From the NCBI RefSeq assembly GCF_001263795.1, contig NZ_LHUR01000036.1, forward strand, positions 62,001-126,000: 64,000 nucleotides of DNA. Reading direction: 5' to 3'. Origin of the DNA: Clostridium homopropionicum DSM 5847 (GTDB lineage Bacteria > Bacillota > Clostridia > Clostridiales > Clostridiaceae). The translations under genes were made by a program, and so were the position numbers. Shown one piece after another: positions 42,989 to 53,033 of this stretch (the stretch's first letter is position 1; the number at the start of each line of letters is the position of its first letter). The notes beneath the pieces were generated by a model. That model saw only the letters and a list, made by a program, of their open reading frames with translations. It was not told the origin of the DNA and ran no database searches.

Positions 42989-44851
42989 GTCTAAATGATA
43001 TTTCTCCATTTTCCTATATAAAGTATTTCTGCCAATGTTTAAAACTTTTGCTGCTAAAGTAAGATTGCCTTTTGAATCATTAATAATTCTCATAATGTGT
43101 TGCTTTTCTATTGCATCCAAGCTAAGATCTGGAGTAAAACTATCATAAGTTTCTTGAATTCTAATAGTTTTCTCACTAAATTCTAATCTAATTTCTTCAG
43201 AATTTATCATTAGTTCCACTACATTTTCAAGTTCTCTAACGTTACCGGGCCAATCATATTCTATAAGATATCTCATGTGCTCTTCTGTAAGCTTAATTTC
43301 TTTTTTATTTAACTTTTCAGAAGTTTTTTTCATATAGTAATTAATAAGTTCCTCTATGTCATCTTTACGTTCTCTAAGAGGAGGTAAATATATAGGTAGC
43401 ACATGCAGCCTGTAATAAAGATCCTTTCTAAAGTTTCCTCTTTCAATTTCCTTTTTCAAATCCTTATTGGTTGCTGCAATTATTCTTACATCGATAGGGA
43501 TTGTTTTTGAACTTCCTATTCTAGTTATTTTTCCCTCTTCAATAACTCTCAATAGTTTTGTTTGCATATCTATTGGCATTTCTCCTATTTCATCAAGAAA
43601 TATGGTGCCCCCCTCTGCAATTTCAAATTTCCCTGCATTTCCACCTTTCTTTGCTCCCGTAAAGGAGCCATCTTCATATCCGAACAATTCCGATTCAATT
43701 AAGGTTCTAGGTATAGCACCACAATTTAATGCTATAAATGCCTCATTTTTTCGATTGCTATAGTTATGGATTGCCTGTGCAAATACCTCTTTACCTGTTC
43801 CACTTTCTCCTGTAATAAGAACCGTTGATCTGCTGCTAGCTATTTTCTTAGCATAATCTATAGTTTGCATAAGATTTTTATTTTTTCCTATTACCTCGTC
43901 AAAGGTATAGACAGCCTGCCCACCTAAAATTTTACCTGCTATTTTTCTGCTAAATTTAAGTTCATTGATTAATAGTGTTATTTCATGAAGCTTCATAGAT
44001 GAATCATAAATTGGGTATATTGTAAGAGTGTACTGAAGTTTATTCCATCTACCTTTAATGTAAGTATCCTCATTTATCACATTCACATTGTCATCTATTC
44101 TACTTTCTATATCACTCCAATTTTCAATAAAGTCATATATTTTCATTTTTCTTATATCTAATTCACTATATCCTAAAATTCTGATTACTTGCTTGTTCAT
44201 TGAGATAATATTTCCCATCATATCGCAGGTTAAAATTCCTGATGAAATAGAGTGAAAAGTAGTTTCAAGTCTTTTATTTGAAAGCTGAAGCATTTTATTA
44301 TATTTATTTATTTGAAGCATTTTTTCTATAGCATTTGCAGCGGCCACAACCATTCCTAAAGTATGCTTATGAACATTTCCTACATACCCTGTTAAATCAA
44401 TTATTCCAATAGTGCTTCCAAAGGAATCTCTTATAGGAGCAGCACAACATGTCCATTTATGATATACACTAATAAAATGTTCCTCTCCCGAAATCTGAAC
44501 TGGTACTTTTTCTGATATGGCAACGCTCATTGCATTAGTACCAATATGAATTTCATCCATATATGCACCTTTAATCATTTTTAACTTTTCTGCTTCGCTT
44601 AGTATATTTTCATCTCCAATAGAATTTAATATACATCCTTCTGAATCACATAATAATGAAAAAAAACCTGATCCTTTTACAAAATCATACAAATGGTTCA
44701 TAAATGGAGCAGCTATTTGTATTAGTTCCTTATTTATATCCAGTACCTGCTTTAGTTCTTCACCTTCTATTATTTTTGAGCTAAATGGATTATCCTGTAC
44801 AATTCCTTTGGAAATGCATCTTTCATGAGACAACTGAACCAGTTTATTCAA
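42941..44851 (-). CDS. Sigma-54-dependent activator (GAF/PAS/AAA+/Fis)
   Basis: The TTG at 44851 follows AGGAGG with eight bases and is preferred over the GTG at 44869, which is inside a weak site. The ~636-residue protein has a GAF-like sensor (HIGTNAMSVAISEKVPVQISGEEHF; about 110-160), a PAS domain (FHSISSGILTCDMMGNIISMNKQVIRIL), the AAA+ core with GESGTGKE (Walker A), GSFTGA (sigma-54 contact loop) and LDEIGEMP, and a Fis-type HTH (NLTLAAKVLNIGRNTLYRKM). It is an AcoR-like activator whose target should be the promoter at 42821-42835. Confidence 0.9.
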   Translation of the reverse strand: MNKLVQLSHERCISKGIVQDNPFSSKIIEGEELKQVLDINKELIQIAAPFMNHLYDFVKGSGFFSLLCDSEGCILNSIGDENILSEAEKLKMIKGAYMDEIHIGTNAMSVAISEKVPVQISGEEHFISVYHKWTCCAAPIRDSFGSTIGIIDLTGYVGNVHKHTLGMVVAAANAIEKMLQINKYNKMLQLSNKRLETTFHSISSGILTCDMMGNIISMNKQVIRILGYSELDIRKMKIYDFIENWSDIESRIDDNVNVINEDTYIKGRWNKLQYTLTIYPIYDSSMKLHEITLLINELKFSRKIAGKILGGQAVYTFDEVIGKNKNLMQTIDYAKKIASSRSTVLITGESGTGKEVFAQAIHNYSNRKNEAFIALNCGAIPRTLIESELFGYEDGSFTGAKKGGNAGKFEIAEGGTIFLDEIGEMPIDMQTKLLRVIEEGKITRIGSSKTIPIDVRIIAATNKDLKKEIERGNFRKDLYYRLHVLPIYLPPLRERKDDIEELINYYMKKTSEKLNKKEIKLTEEHMRYLIEYDWPGNVRELENVVELMINSEEIRLEFSEKTIRIQETYDSFTPDLSLDAIEKQHIMRIINDSKGNLTLAAKVLNIGRNTLYRKMEKYHLDRSIIERSSEIERGLE

Positions 44852-45105
44852 GATTCCTTCCTCCTTCACCTTCCTTGTAAAAACAGAAGATATATCTTTT
44901 ATAACCTATCTATTATTCACATTTATAAGAAATCGTTTTCATTTTTCGTGAAACATTCTTATTTTATAACTAATCTTATATTTGATTCAATTATAACTTA
45001 TGAACCATTATGTAATCAATATATGCTTATGTTGTAAAATAATACACCGATGCTAATTAAGGATATAGAGATATTTAAATTATAGAAAAGCTTTTTAGAT
45101 AAAAT

Positions 45106-45149
45106 AAAAAAACAGATCTCTCTTAAAATTAAGAGTTATCTGTTTTTTT
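45106..45149 (-). terminator. Terminator of yefM-yoeB operon
   Basis: AACAGAT-CTCTCTT (45111-45124) pairs with AAGAG-TTATCTGTT (45131-45144), with T runs on both strands (A-rich 45101-45112 on the plus). It lies just beyond the toxin stop and closely resembles 29589-29626. Confidence 0.75.
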
Positions 45150-45150
45150 A

Positions 45151-45411
45151 TTATTCCTCATAATGTCCTTTACAGCCAATTATATAGATTGCTTCGTTAC
45201 CAATTCTATATATTAACCTATCTTTGTCTGTTATTCTTCTGCTCCAATATCCTGTTAAATGATGTCTCAAGGGCTCCGGTTTCCCCATTCCTTCATAACC
45301 ATTTCGTTCAATATCTTTTATAAGCTCATTTATTTTTTTTAGTATTTTTTTATCTTCTATTTGCCATTGGGTATACTCTTGCCATGCGAAATCCGAAAAC
45401 ACCTTATTCAT
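45151..45411 (-). CDS. yoeB: YoeB/Txe toxin (mRNA interferase)
   Basis: The 86-residue protein has the YoeB fold sequence: FSDFAWQEYTQWQIEDKKILKKINELIKDI near the start and GYWSRRITDKDRLIYRI (catalytic Arg/His region) with a C-terminal His in GCKGHYEE. YoeB is a ribosome-dependent endoribonuclease held by YefM. Its start overlaps the antitoxin gene by eight bases. Confidence 0.93.
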   Translation of the reverse strand: MNKVFSDFAWQEYTQWQIEDKKILKKINELIKDIERNGYEGMGKPEPLRHHLTGYWSRRITDKDRLIYRIGNEAIYIIGCKGHYEE

Positions 45412-45676
45412 TAGTCATTCCTTCTAATTCTTCGGTTGACTTTTTTACTATCTCGCCACGTTCAATCTGCTTTCTGCTTTCAACCAAACGGTCATAGTAT
45501 TTTTTATTGCTCATAATATAAAGATTTTCCATAAGATTATTGTATTCATCTTGAGAAATCATAACAACATTCTTGTTATCTTTTCTAGTTATAATAATAG
45601 TTTCATAGTCATCATTTACCTTATCACAATAGGTTTTAAAATTTTCACGCATATTTGTAAAATTCACAGCTAACAT
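45404..45676 (-). CDS. yefM: YefM/Phd-family antitoxin
   Basis: The 90-residue protein starts MLAVNFTNMRENFKTYCDKVNDD and contains TRKDNKNVVMISQDEYNNLMENLYIMSN, the Phd/YefM DNA-binding and toxin-binding core. It represses its own promoter through the TGTACA sites just upstream and neutralises YoeB. Confidence 0.93.
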   Translation of the reverse strand: MLAVNFTNMRENFKTYCDKVNDDYETIIITRKDNKNVVMISQDEYNNLMENLYIMSNKKYYDRLVESRKQIERGEIVKKSTEELEGMTNE

Positions 45677-45691
45677 TCTATCACCCCTTAT

Positions 45692-45721
45692 TGTACATTA
45701 TTCTGTACTTATTATTGTACA
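45692..45721. promoter_or_regulatory. YefM-type operator with three TGTAC motifs
   Basis: TGTACA (45692), TGTACT (45704) and TGTACA (45716) are spaced exactly 12 bases apart directly before the antitoxin gene. TGTACA is the known core of YefM operators in Escherichia coli. Confidence 0.8.
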
Positions 45722-45798
45722 TTATTATTATATGCAAATCAAGAGGTTATAATACTATATGTTAAATATCTTATCATTATGAATATCTAGTTCCATTC

Positions 45799-47592
45799 TC
45801 AGTTATATATATCAGAGAATTCTATATTTGTTTTTTCAATACAACTTCCACTTTTAACACTAATATATGTAATATCATTAGAAACTTCACCGCCTACTAA
45901 TTTACATGGAATATATATAATAAATTCAGTTCCATAGCCCTCCTTACTTTTTACTGATATTGTTCCATCATGTAGTTCTACTAGATATTTCACAATCGAA
46001 AGCCCTAGTCCACTTCCCTCATGATCCCTTGCAAGAGATTTGTCAACTTGTATAAAACGTTCAAATATAGAATTTAGTTTATCTGCTGGAATTCCTCTTC
46101 CGGTATCTTTTACCCTTATGCAAATGTTTTCAATACCGTCCTCTATATTAACCATAATATTGCCACCACAAGGAGTAAACTTTACTGCATTTGATAATAG
46201 ATTTAAAATAATTCTCTCAATTTTTTCTGGATCACAGGCAATAATTTTTTCCTCTACCTCTGTATCAAATATTAATGATAATCCTTTATTTTCTATATAA
46301 TCAGCTACAGAAGTAGTTATATCTTCTACGAGAGAAATTATATCACTATTAATTTCATTAATATCTAAATAACCTGAATCTATTTTTGTTATGTCAATTA
46401 AATTATTAACCAATCTCAAAAGGCGATAACAATTTTGTTTCATTATCTTTGTATATTTAAATATATCTGCGTATGCATTTGGGAATTCACAGTCTTTTAG
46501 TCTAAGCTCATGTACCTGTAGAGCAGAGAAAATAACATTGATTGGAGTCCTTAACTCATGAGAAATATTTGAAAAAAACTCTATTATAATCCTATCATAT
46601 TCCTTAATCTCATTTAACCTTTTTCTTTCTTCATCAACGTTTTTTTGTAATTCTTCCATATGTTTTCTTTCAGTTATATCTATGGCTACTCTCATAAACA
46701 ACTTATGTCCATCCTGCAATTTTCCAATATATGCTGAATAAAAATCCCAAATTCGAAAATTTCCATCCCTTGTTCTTATAGAGTATTCGCCATCATTTTG
46801 TCTTTTCTCCAAATTAAACAGTCTGTTTACAGTAGTACGCTCTAAGTCTTCAAAAAATACATCTGATATTTTTGCCAATTCAGAGGTTGTTGGAATATCC
46901 TTAATTGTATATCCTGTAATATCTGTCCATGTTCTATTTAACTTTTTTATTTTTCCATCCTCAGTATATAACATTACAGGTAGCGGAGCTTCCTCTAAAG
47001 AATACCGGAATTGTCTTTCACTTTCTTTTAACGCTTCCTCAGTTTTGGTGCGCTCAGCAATTTCTTCTTCTAGTATAATATTGAATTCTTTTAGTTCCTC
47101 AGTTATCTCTTCTAGTTGTTGCGTTCTCTCCAGCACCTTGTTTTCCAAATCAGTATTCACTTTTATCAATTCTTCGTTAAATTTCTTCATTTCATCATGA
47201 GATTTTTTGAATTCAAGCTGAAGGGCACGAAGTTTTAGCTGTGTCTCAATACGAGTAAAAACTTCTCTATCATTAAATGGCATAGTTATATAATCAACAC
47301 CCCCAACAGTGAATACTTTATCCTTGTCAATAGTCTCGTAGCATTCACTAATAAAAATAATAGGGATGTCCTTAAGATTCTCATCAGCTTTTAGAATCTC
47401 ACAAACATGATATCCATCTATATCAGGTATATTAATATTAAGCAAAATCACATCAGGTGCCATTTCCCTTACAGACTGCAATGCTAATTCACCACTTAAT
47501 GCATTTCTGACATTATATCCTCTTTGCTTAAGTATCCTCATCAACATTTTAACGTTGAAGGAAAAATCATCTACAATAAGTATATTATCCAT
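45799..47592 (-). CDS. Histidine kinase with degenerate receiver and PAS domain
   Basis: The 597-residue protein has an N-terminal receiver-like domain (residues about 3-118), a coiled coil (about 130-190), a PAS domain (FRYSLEEAPLPVMLYTEDGKIKKLNRTWTDITGYT), HisKA (FFSNISHELRTPINVIF) and a HATPase (NLLSNAVKFTPCGGN; GSGLGLSIVKYLVELHDG). In the receiver the phospho-acceptor Asp is replaced: the site reads PDVILLNINIPDIDG where LLD is usual. It cannot accept phosphate there in the ordinary way. Translation follows the FIST protein gene, so it is probably the output partner of the FIST sensor. Confidence 0.9.
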   Translation of the reverse strand: MDNILIVDDFSFNVKMLMRILKQRGYNVRNALSGELALQSVREMAPDVILLNINIPDIDGYHVCEILKADENLKDIPIIFISECYETIDKDKVFTVGGVDYITMPFNDREVFTRIETQLKLRALQLEFKKSHDEMKKFNEELIKVNTDLENKVLERTQQLEEITEELKEFNIILEEEIAERTKTEEALKESERQFRYSLEEAPLPVMLYTEDGKIKKLNRTWTDITGYTIKDIPTTSELAKISDVFFEDLERTTVNRLFNLEKRQNDGEYSIRTRDGNFRIWDFYSAYIGKLQDGHKLFMRVAIDITERKHMEELQKNVDEERKRLNEIKEYDRIIIEFFSNISHELRTPINVIFSALQVHELRLKDCEFPNAYADIFKYTKIMKQNCYRLLRLVNNLIDITKIDSGYLDINEINSDIISLVEDITTSVADYIENKGLSLIFDTEVEEKIIACDPEKIERIILNLLSNAVKFTPCGGNIMVNIEDGIENICIRVKDTGRGIPADKLNSIFERFIQVDKSLARDHEGSGLGLSIVKYLVELHDGTISVKSKEGYGTEFIIYIPCKLVGGEVSNDITYISVKSGSCIEKTNIEFSDIYN

Positions 47593-47634
47593 TACTTACC
47601 GCTCCATTTTAGAATATTTTAACCAAAAATCAAC

Positions 47635-48975
47635 TCATACTTTTGACCTAAAAATCAGCATAGTAGCTGTCTGGTTCATATGACCAATAAATTCTTCACC
47701 ATAAGTTGAGAAACCTATGGTGGGAATATTACTAAATATTTCACCATACTGCTTTTCAAAATTTTTTTTCTCCAATTCAAGTGTACGCTCTATACACTGA
47801 AAATTTATGATACCATCAATTCTTCCAAATTCATTTATTTTATTTTCAACAGCTTTCTTAGTATCTTCAACTATATTTGTAGCCTGTAGCAGTCTGACTT
47901 CCATGCCCTCAAGTATATTGCAATAAAATAATATACTTGTCCCCTTTGTTTGTTGGGGACTTCTTATGAATATATCATTTTCTCCAACTAATAAACCCAC
48001 GGGATTGGTATTAAAGTATTTTGGAGCATCTTCAATGGAAGCCGCCCCTACTGCATCTGCGTAAGTCAAAATAGCAGGCTTGTTATTAAACTCAATGACT
48101 TCTCTAGCTTCTTCATTAACCTTATTTGCAGTAAATATTTGATCCAAAGCTTTGAAGCTTTGTGTTTTAATAATACTAAATTCAGCATTATCGTTTATTT
48201 TCAACATTATAAGAGCTGCTGAATCTGTGTATGCCTTTCCATTTGCACAAACATACGTTTTTAAAAATTTAAGATCATCTCCTGCAGACCCACCAACAAA
48301 AAAAACATTAGTCCTATTACCGATTAAATCCATAAGCTTTTCTTCTTTTCTACTTACACCATCAATTAAAACTATACCAACAAATTTTGTTGCATCCATT
48401 GTATATAAACTCTCATTAAAGTATTTCTCAAAAGATGTAAATGCTGCTTCTAAGCTTAGATTTTCTTTCATATGTTCAATTACTTCCACTTTAGCATCAG
48501 AAACAATATTTGAATTAATAGCCATAGCTACAACAGAATTTTTCAATAATTCTCCACTTACTATTTCTCCAGCAGTAGAACATCCCACTACTATGCAATC
48601 CTCAAAGGCTTCTTGTAGCAGATTACTCAACTTATCTTGGTCAAAATTAGAGGAAGCGAAGAATACTAATAACTTTGCATTGCAACGATTTAACTGACTT
48701 TTAATATCTAATACAACTTCTTCTTCTAAGGATTTTGTTGAAAACACAGATTTTATATTTTCTTCCATTTTTCTTACATTAAATTGTTTAGCAATGTTAA
48801 GAAGTTTTTCAATAATTTCCGGGTCATCAGCGGAGTAACTATCAAATTTATTGGGATTCAGTCCTTTGAGAATTAATTTGGCTATAGTCATTTCTCTAAT
48901 GGCCGGATTGCCTTTAGCCCGTTCTTCAATAATCTGATTGATCATTTCCTTTATTTTACCAGCCAAAATAATCAT
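47635..48975 (-). CDS. FIST N/C-domain sensor protein
   Basis: The 446-residue protein has a region of about 60 residues without known motif, a FIST N-terminal domain (LLVFFASSNFDQDKLSNLLQEAFEDCIVVGCSTAGEIVSGELL) and a FIST C-terminal domain (ILEGMEVRLLQATNIVEDT; IIDGIINFQCIERTLELEKK; GFSTYGEEFIGHMNQTATM). FIST domains are thought to bind small ligands. It is 43 bases upstream of the histidine kinase gene, in the same operon, so it is likely the sensory input of that kinase. Confidence 0.87.
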   Translation of the reverse strand: MIILAGKIKEMINQIIEERAKGNPAIREMTIAKLILKGLNPNKFDSYSADDPEIIEKLLNIAKQFNVRKMEENIKSVFSTKSLEEEVVLDIKSQLNRCNAKLLVFFASSNFDQDKLSNLLQEAFEDCIVVGCSTAGEIVSGELLKNSVVAMAINSNIVSDAKVEVIEHMKENLSLEAAFTSFEKYFNESLYTMDATKFVGIVLIDGVSRKEEKLMDLIGNRTNVFFVGGSAGDDLKFLKTYVCANGKAYTDSAALIMLKINDNAEFSIIKTQSFKALDQIFTANKVNEEAREVIEFNNKPAILTYADAVGAASIEDAPKYFNTNPVGLLVGENDIFIRSPQQTKGTSILFYCNILEGMEVRLLQATNIVEDTKKAVENKINEFGRIDGIINFQCIERTLELEKKNFEKQYGEIFSNIPTIGFSTYGEEFIGHMNQTATMLIFRSKV

Positions 48976-49254
48976 TTCCTTTCTTTATATTCCCATCCTT
49001 GAGTTTTGGCTTTAGAATTTAATTTGTTTTATATTAAAAAATAAAATTTCTGTTCCTAATAGTATTAATTTTTCGTACTAAAATATAACATTATTATAAC
49101 ATATAATTCCTATTATTTACTTAATTTTCATTAAATAATTAAATTATTTGTGACATCTGTTTTAATCACTTTTTTCAACTTCCTTCTTGATTATTTATTT
49201 TGATATAACTAAAATGGAAATAATACATAATAAGATAATGGGAGAAAGTATAAA

Positions 49255-50370
49255 ATGAAGAAGCTATTTAAAATATTATCAATAATATTTACAATTATTA
49301 TTTTAATAGTTATTGGAGGATACACTTTTATGCAGCAGCCACAGTTTGGGAAAAATCCTGAGGGAGAACGGTTAAAAATAATCCAGAACTCCCCTAATTA
49401 TAAAAATGGTGCTTTTCAAAATCTTCCGGAGGCTTCCGAGCCTAGAGAAGCTATTAGTCTATCTACAAAACTTAACGATTTTTTCTTTAATAAAAGTAAA
49501 AGAAATAAGCCCTCTTCTACTCTTCCATCTGAAAAAACTGATTTAAAGAGTATAAAACCAACAGAAAATGTTATGATTTGGTTCGGACATTCATCATACT
49601 TTTTGCATATTGACGGTAAAAAAATTCTGATTGATCCTGTACTAAGTGAAAGCGCCTCTCCTGTAAAATTCTTTAATAAGAGTTACGAGGGCAGCAATAT
49701 ATACACTGTTGATGATATTCCTGATATAGATTATCTTCTAATTTCCCATGATCATTATGATCATTTGGATTATGATACTGTTACCAAATTAAAACCTAAA
49801 ATTAAAAAAGTTATTACAGGTCTTGGAGTAGGTTCTCATTTAGAATATTGGGGATATGATAAAAACACTATAATAGAAAAGGATTGGAATGAAACTGCAG
49901 TTTTAGATGATGGATTTGAAATCACTGCTACTCCAGCAAAGCACCGTTCTGGAAGAGATTTAAAATCAAATCAAACCTTATGGGTGTCCTTTGTTATTAA
50001 AACACCTAATGAAAAAATTTTCTATAGTGGAGATTCAGGCTATGGTGCTCACTTTTCTGATATAGGTAATTCTTATGGACCTTTCGATTTAGCACTTATG
50101 GAGTGTGGTCAGTATAGTAAGTATTGGCCAAATTCTCACATGACTCCAGAGCAAGTAGTTCAAGCTACACTAGATCTAGAAGCAAAAAAACTAATGCCTG
50201 GACATTGGTCAAAATTCTCACTTTCCATACATGATTGGGATGAACCAATCATCAAAGTTATAAAGGAAAGTAAGAATAAAAGCCTACCAATGCTGTATCC
50301 AATGCTCGGTCAAAAAGTTGATGTAAAAGAAACTGCTACTTCTGTAGCTTGGTGGGAAAAGGTTAAATAG
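49255..50370 (+). CDS. Membrane-anchored MBL-fold hydrolase
   Basis: The 371-residue protein has an N-terminal membrane helix (residues about 5-28) and a metallo-beta-lactamase fold with HDHYDHLD (HxHxDH), the DVYSGDSGYG-like YSGDSGYGAH block and later His (MPGHWSKFSL). It resembles the UlaG/NAPE-PLD-like group of MBL hydrolases. The substrate is unknown. The product should face the outside, held by the helix. It converges on the M56 peptidase gene. Confidence 0.87.
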   Translation: MKKLFKILSIIFTIIILIVIGGYTFMQQPQFGKNPEGERLKIIQNSPNYKNGAFQNLPEASEPREAISLSTKLNDFFFNKSKRNKPSSTLPSEKTDLKSIKPTENVMIWFGHSSYFLHIDGKKILIDPVLSESASPVKFFNKSYEGSNIYTVDDIPDIDYLLISHDHYDHLDYDTVTKLKPKIKKVITGLGVGSHLEYWGYDKNTIIEKDWNETAVLDDGFEITATPAKHRSGRDLKSNQTLWVSFVIKTPNEKIFYSGDSGYGAHFSDIGNSYGPFDLALMECGQYSKYWPNSHMTPEQVVQATLDLEAKKLMPGHWSKFSLSIHDWDEPIIKVIKESKNKSLPMLYPMLGQKVDVKETATSVAWWEKVK

Positions 50371-50374
50371 ATTA

Positions 50375-52561
50375 TCATTCTACAAGCTTTGGCTCACCCC
50401 CAACTATCTTATACTTATACTCTTTAACTACAATTCCATCCTCTTTTTTCTTTGTGAAAATTATTAAGTCGTACCCATCACTAGTTTTACTTTGTGAGGT
50501 TTCATATATATATCTTACTCCATCTTCCACTTTTTCTATTGTACCTAACCAATACGGAAATTTATTAAGCTCTTGATCAAATTTAGTATATTCTGAAAAA
50601 AGCTTATTTGATGCCTGAACATTAATATTGGCTAATTTTCTTTCAGTATAGTTTGAAATTACCTCTGCTTTTCTCCCAATACTTTCAAGATATTTTGTAG
50701 CCTGCTCCTCTTGCTGTTTTCTAATTTCAGGGAAATTATTGGGATTAAGTACTTTATCCCATAACTTTTTAGGGAACATATCCTTTATTGAATTTGTATA
50801 ATATGATCCATCCATAGGCTCTTTGTATTCTTTTAATATATATTCATTATTATTATTCTTTTTAAAGACAATAACTGTAGGAATAGATCCACTTCCACTT
50901 ACAAAGGTAAATACTCCATTCTCAAAGCCAAAGGCACCATAACTAGCAACAGTATATACTTTTACAATTCCATCTTTTTCTTCACTATCAAGTATTACAT
51001 GTCCTTCTGTAGCTACCTTTCCTTGCTTATAAGCGCTGGCTCTTCCAATTATAGCACTGCTTACAGCCTTATCTATTGTTTTTGGATAGTCTATTTTAGT
51101 TTGTGAATTAGTTCCTATTATAATGCCTTCATTAGGAACTACAGCATAAAATCCATCCTTAAATACTATAATTATTTCCTTTTCAGCTATTACATTGTGG
51201 TTTTCATTATAAACTTCTATTCTAACTGTGGCTTTATCTCCCTCTTTTCCTAGACCCTCCTCTATTAATGGTAACCAATATACTGGAATCCCATAAGTTA
51301 AGGTGAGTTTTTTCCCATATTCTTCAACTTTACCTGTACTAATATCCAAACCTGCGAACTTACCTTCAGAGGTATAATACTGTATAGTTTTAGCCTCTCC
51401 CACAAATTCTGGTTGAAGCTTTATGCCTATGGTGCTAGACATAGTTAAAGCATATTTTTCTGGGGAAACTAGTATTTTAAAAGTTTGGCTATCCATAAAA
51501 GCTTGAAACTTATTTATATCTTTTTCATCTTTTGTTTTACCACTAGTTAAAAGTAATAAACCCATAATCACAATACACAGAAATCCTATGATAAAAGCAA
51601 TAGGTCTTTTACTTTTAAAAAAGCCCCCCATTTTTATCATTTTAATCCTTTTTTCCATATTCTTTTTATCATCCACTATACCTATAAGTCTTGGAGAAAA
51701 TCTGGTGGAGCTTAAGCTTTCAAGAACTTTCAATAATACCCTTCCATACTCCCTATATTCATTGCCCTGTAATATACTTAACACCTTTTGATCAGTAGCC
51801 AGTTCCATATCATCACGTATTCTTTTAAAGCAAAACCAAATTATAGGATTAAACCAGTGTATGCTTTGAAATATAAGTAGTATATAATTAACCAAAATAT
51901 CTCTTCTCTTATAATGTGCAAGCTCATGAAGTAATATATATGAAATTTCCCTATCACTGAAATCTAAAATTTCAATTGGAAGTATTATTTTAGGTTTAAA
52001 TAATCCAAATAGTGATGGTGTATTAACTATAGGTTGAAAAATAATTTGAATACTCTTATTTACACCCATTTCACTTTTAACTTCCTTAAAAATCATATCT
52101 ACTCTTTCATTTAAATTTCCACTATATTTTTTAAGCTTTAAATATAAAGAATAGTTTGTGTATAATAGAGCACATATCAATAGTAGTGCTCCAAGTAACC
52201 ATACATATGAAAGATAAAAATTAATAGAATATTTTTTGTTCCCATTATCTAAAGTAATTTCGGAAGGATTTGTATTTGTTTGTTCATTTAAAGTTTGTTT
52301 ATTTTGTATAGTATTTATTGCTTCACCGGAAACATGAGTAATATTTACTCCAGTTATCACAGAAGGTACTTTATTAAATATACTAATAGTACTTTCAGGA
52401 CCAAAAGGAATAATTAGCTTTATAACTAATATAATCCAAATGATATAATGCCACTTAGGACTTATTCTATTTTTTAATAAAGTTTTAATAATAATAATGC
52501 TTATACCTACTATGCTAGAATAAAAAGATGTTACTAAAATTATCTGAAACATTCTTTCCAT
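50375..52561 (-). CDS. M56-family (BlaR1-like) membrane metallopeptidase
   Basis: The 728-residue protein has four N-terminal membrane helices and the M56 zinc-protease motif YILLHELAHYKRRD (HExxH, residues about 205-218). The extracellular C-terminal part (about 340-728) is not the beta-lactam sensor of BlaR1; it is a long domain of unknown type (two related halves may be present). By analogy it senses a signal outside and inactivates the adjacent BlaI-like repressor. Its start overlaps the stop of that gene. Confidence 0.87.
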   Translation of the reverse strand: MERMFQIILVTSFYSSIVGISIIIIKTLLKNRISPKWHYIIWIILVIKLIIPFGPESTISIFNKVPSVITGVNITHVSGEAINTIQNKQTLNEQTNTNPSEITLDNGNKKYSINFYLSYVWLLGALLLICALLYTNYSLYLKLKKYSGNLNERVDMIFKEVKSEMGVNKSIQIIFQPIVNTPSLFGLFKPKIILPIEILDFSDREISYILLHELAHYKRRDILVNYILLIFQSIHWFNPIIWFCFKRIRDDMELATDQKVLSILQGNEYREYGRVLLKVLESLSSTRFSPRLIGIVDDKKNMEKRIKMIKMGGFFKSKRPIAFIIGFLCIVIMGLLLLTSGKTKDEKDINKFQAFMDSQTFKILVSPEKYALTMSSTIGIKLQPEFVGEAKTIQYYTSEGKFAGLDISTGKVEEYGKKLTLTYGIPVYWLPLIEEGLGKEGDKATVRIEVYNENHNVIAEKEIIIVFKDGFYAVVPNEGIIIGTNSQTKIDYPKTIDKAVSSAIIGRASAYKQGKVATEGHVILDSEEKDGIVKVYTVASYGAFGFENGVFTFVSGSGSIPTVIVFKKNNNNEYILKEYKEPMDGSYYTNSIKDMFPKKLWDKVLNPNNFPEIRKQQEEQATKYLESIGRKAEVISNYTERKLANINVQASNKLFSEYTKFDQELNKFPYWLGTIEKVEDGVRYIYETSQSKTSDGYDLIIFTKKKEDGIVVKEYKYKIVGGEPKLVE

Positions 52562-52938
52562 TATTCTATCTCCTTATCAAGAATATTTTTCAGCTCCTCA
52601 ATATCTTCTTTTGAAAGCTTTTGTTGCTTTATAAAGCTTGAAAGCATTAAATTTAATGAACCGTTATAAACTCTTTGGAGAAAGGATTTATTTGCATAGT
52701 TTTTATATTCTTCATCAGATACCTTTGGAATATATATATAAGACTTTCCATCTAGCTTTTCCGCAATAATGGCTTCCTTTGACACAAGTCTAGTAATTAA
52801 TGTATGTATAGTCTTTGGTTTCCATTCAGAAGTTTTTAAAAGTTTTTCTACTATTTCTGAACTTGTAGCTTTTTTTAGTTCCCATAAAATCTTCATAACT
52901 TCAAGCTCTGCTTCTGAAATTTGAGGTATATTTTTCAT
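52561..52938 (-). CDS. BlaI/MecI/CopY-family repressor
   Basis: The 125-residue protein is a winged-helix BlaI/MecI repressor (ISEAELEVMKILWELKKATSSEIVEKL; KTIHTLITRLVSKEAIIAEKLDGKSYIYIPKVSDEEY). It probably represses its own operon through two TTACA-N2-TGTAA sites in the promoter (52962-52998) and is removed by the M56 protease. Confidence 0.93.
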   Translation of the reverse strand: MKNIPQISEAELEVMKILWELKKATSSEIVEKLLKTSEWKPKTIHTLITRLVSKEAIIAEKLDGKSYIYIPKVSDEEYKNYANKSFLQRVYNGSLNLMLSSFIKQQKLSKEDIEELKNILDKEIE

Positions 52939-52961
52939 TTAAATCACTCCTAATATTTAGA

Positions 52962-52998
52962 TTACATTTGTAAGATTTATTATATATTACACTTGTAA
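52962..52998. promoter_or_regulatory. BlaI-type double operator and promoter
   Basis: TTACATTTGTAA (52962-52973) and TTACACTTGTAA (52987-52998) are 12-bp dyads of the BlaI/MecI type, 25 bases apart. A minus-strand promoter TTGACA (53012-53007), 17 bases, TAATAT (52989-52984) overlaps the second site. Confidence 0.8.
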
Positions 52999-53033
52999 GA
53001 TATTTTTGTCAACCCTATAAAAAATAAAAAAAT

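Noticed and set aside
48152-48697. 181-residue plus-strand frame opposite the FIST gene
   Set aside because: It is the antisense of a well-supported FIST coding region and has no start signal.
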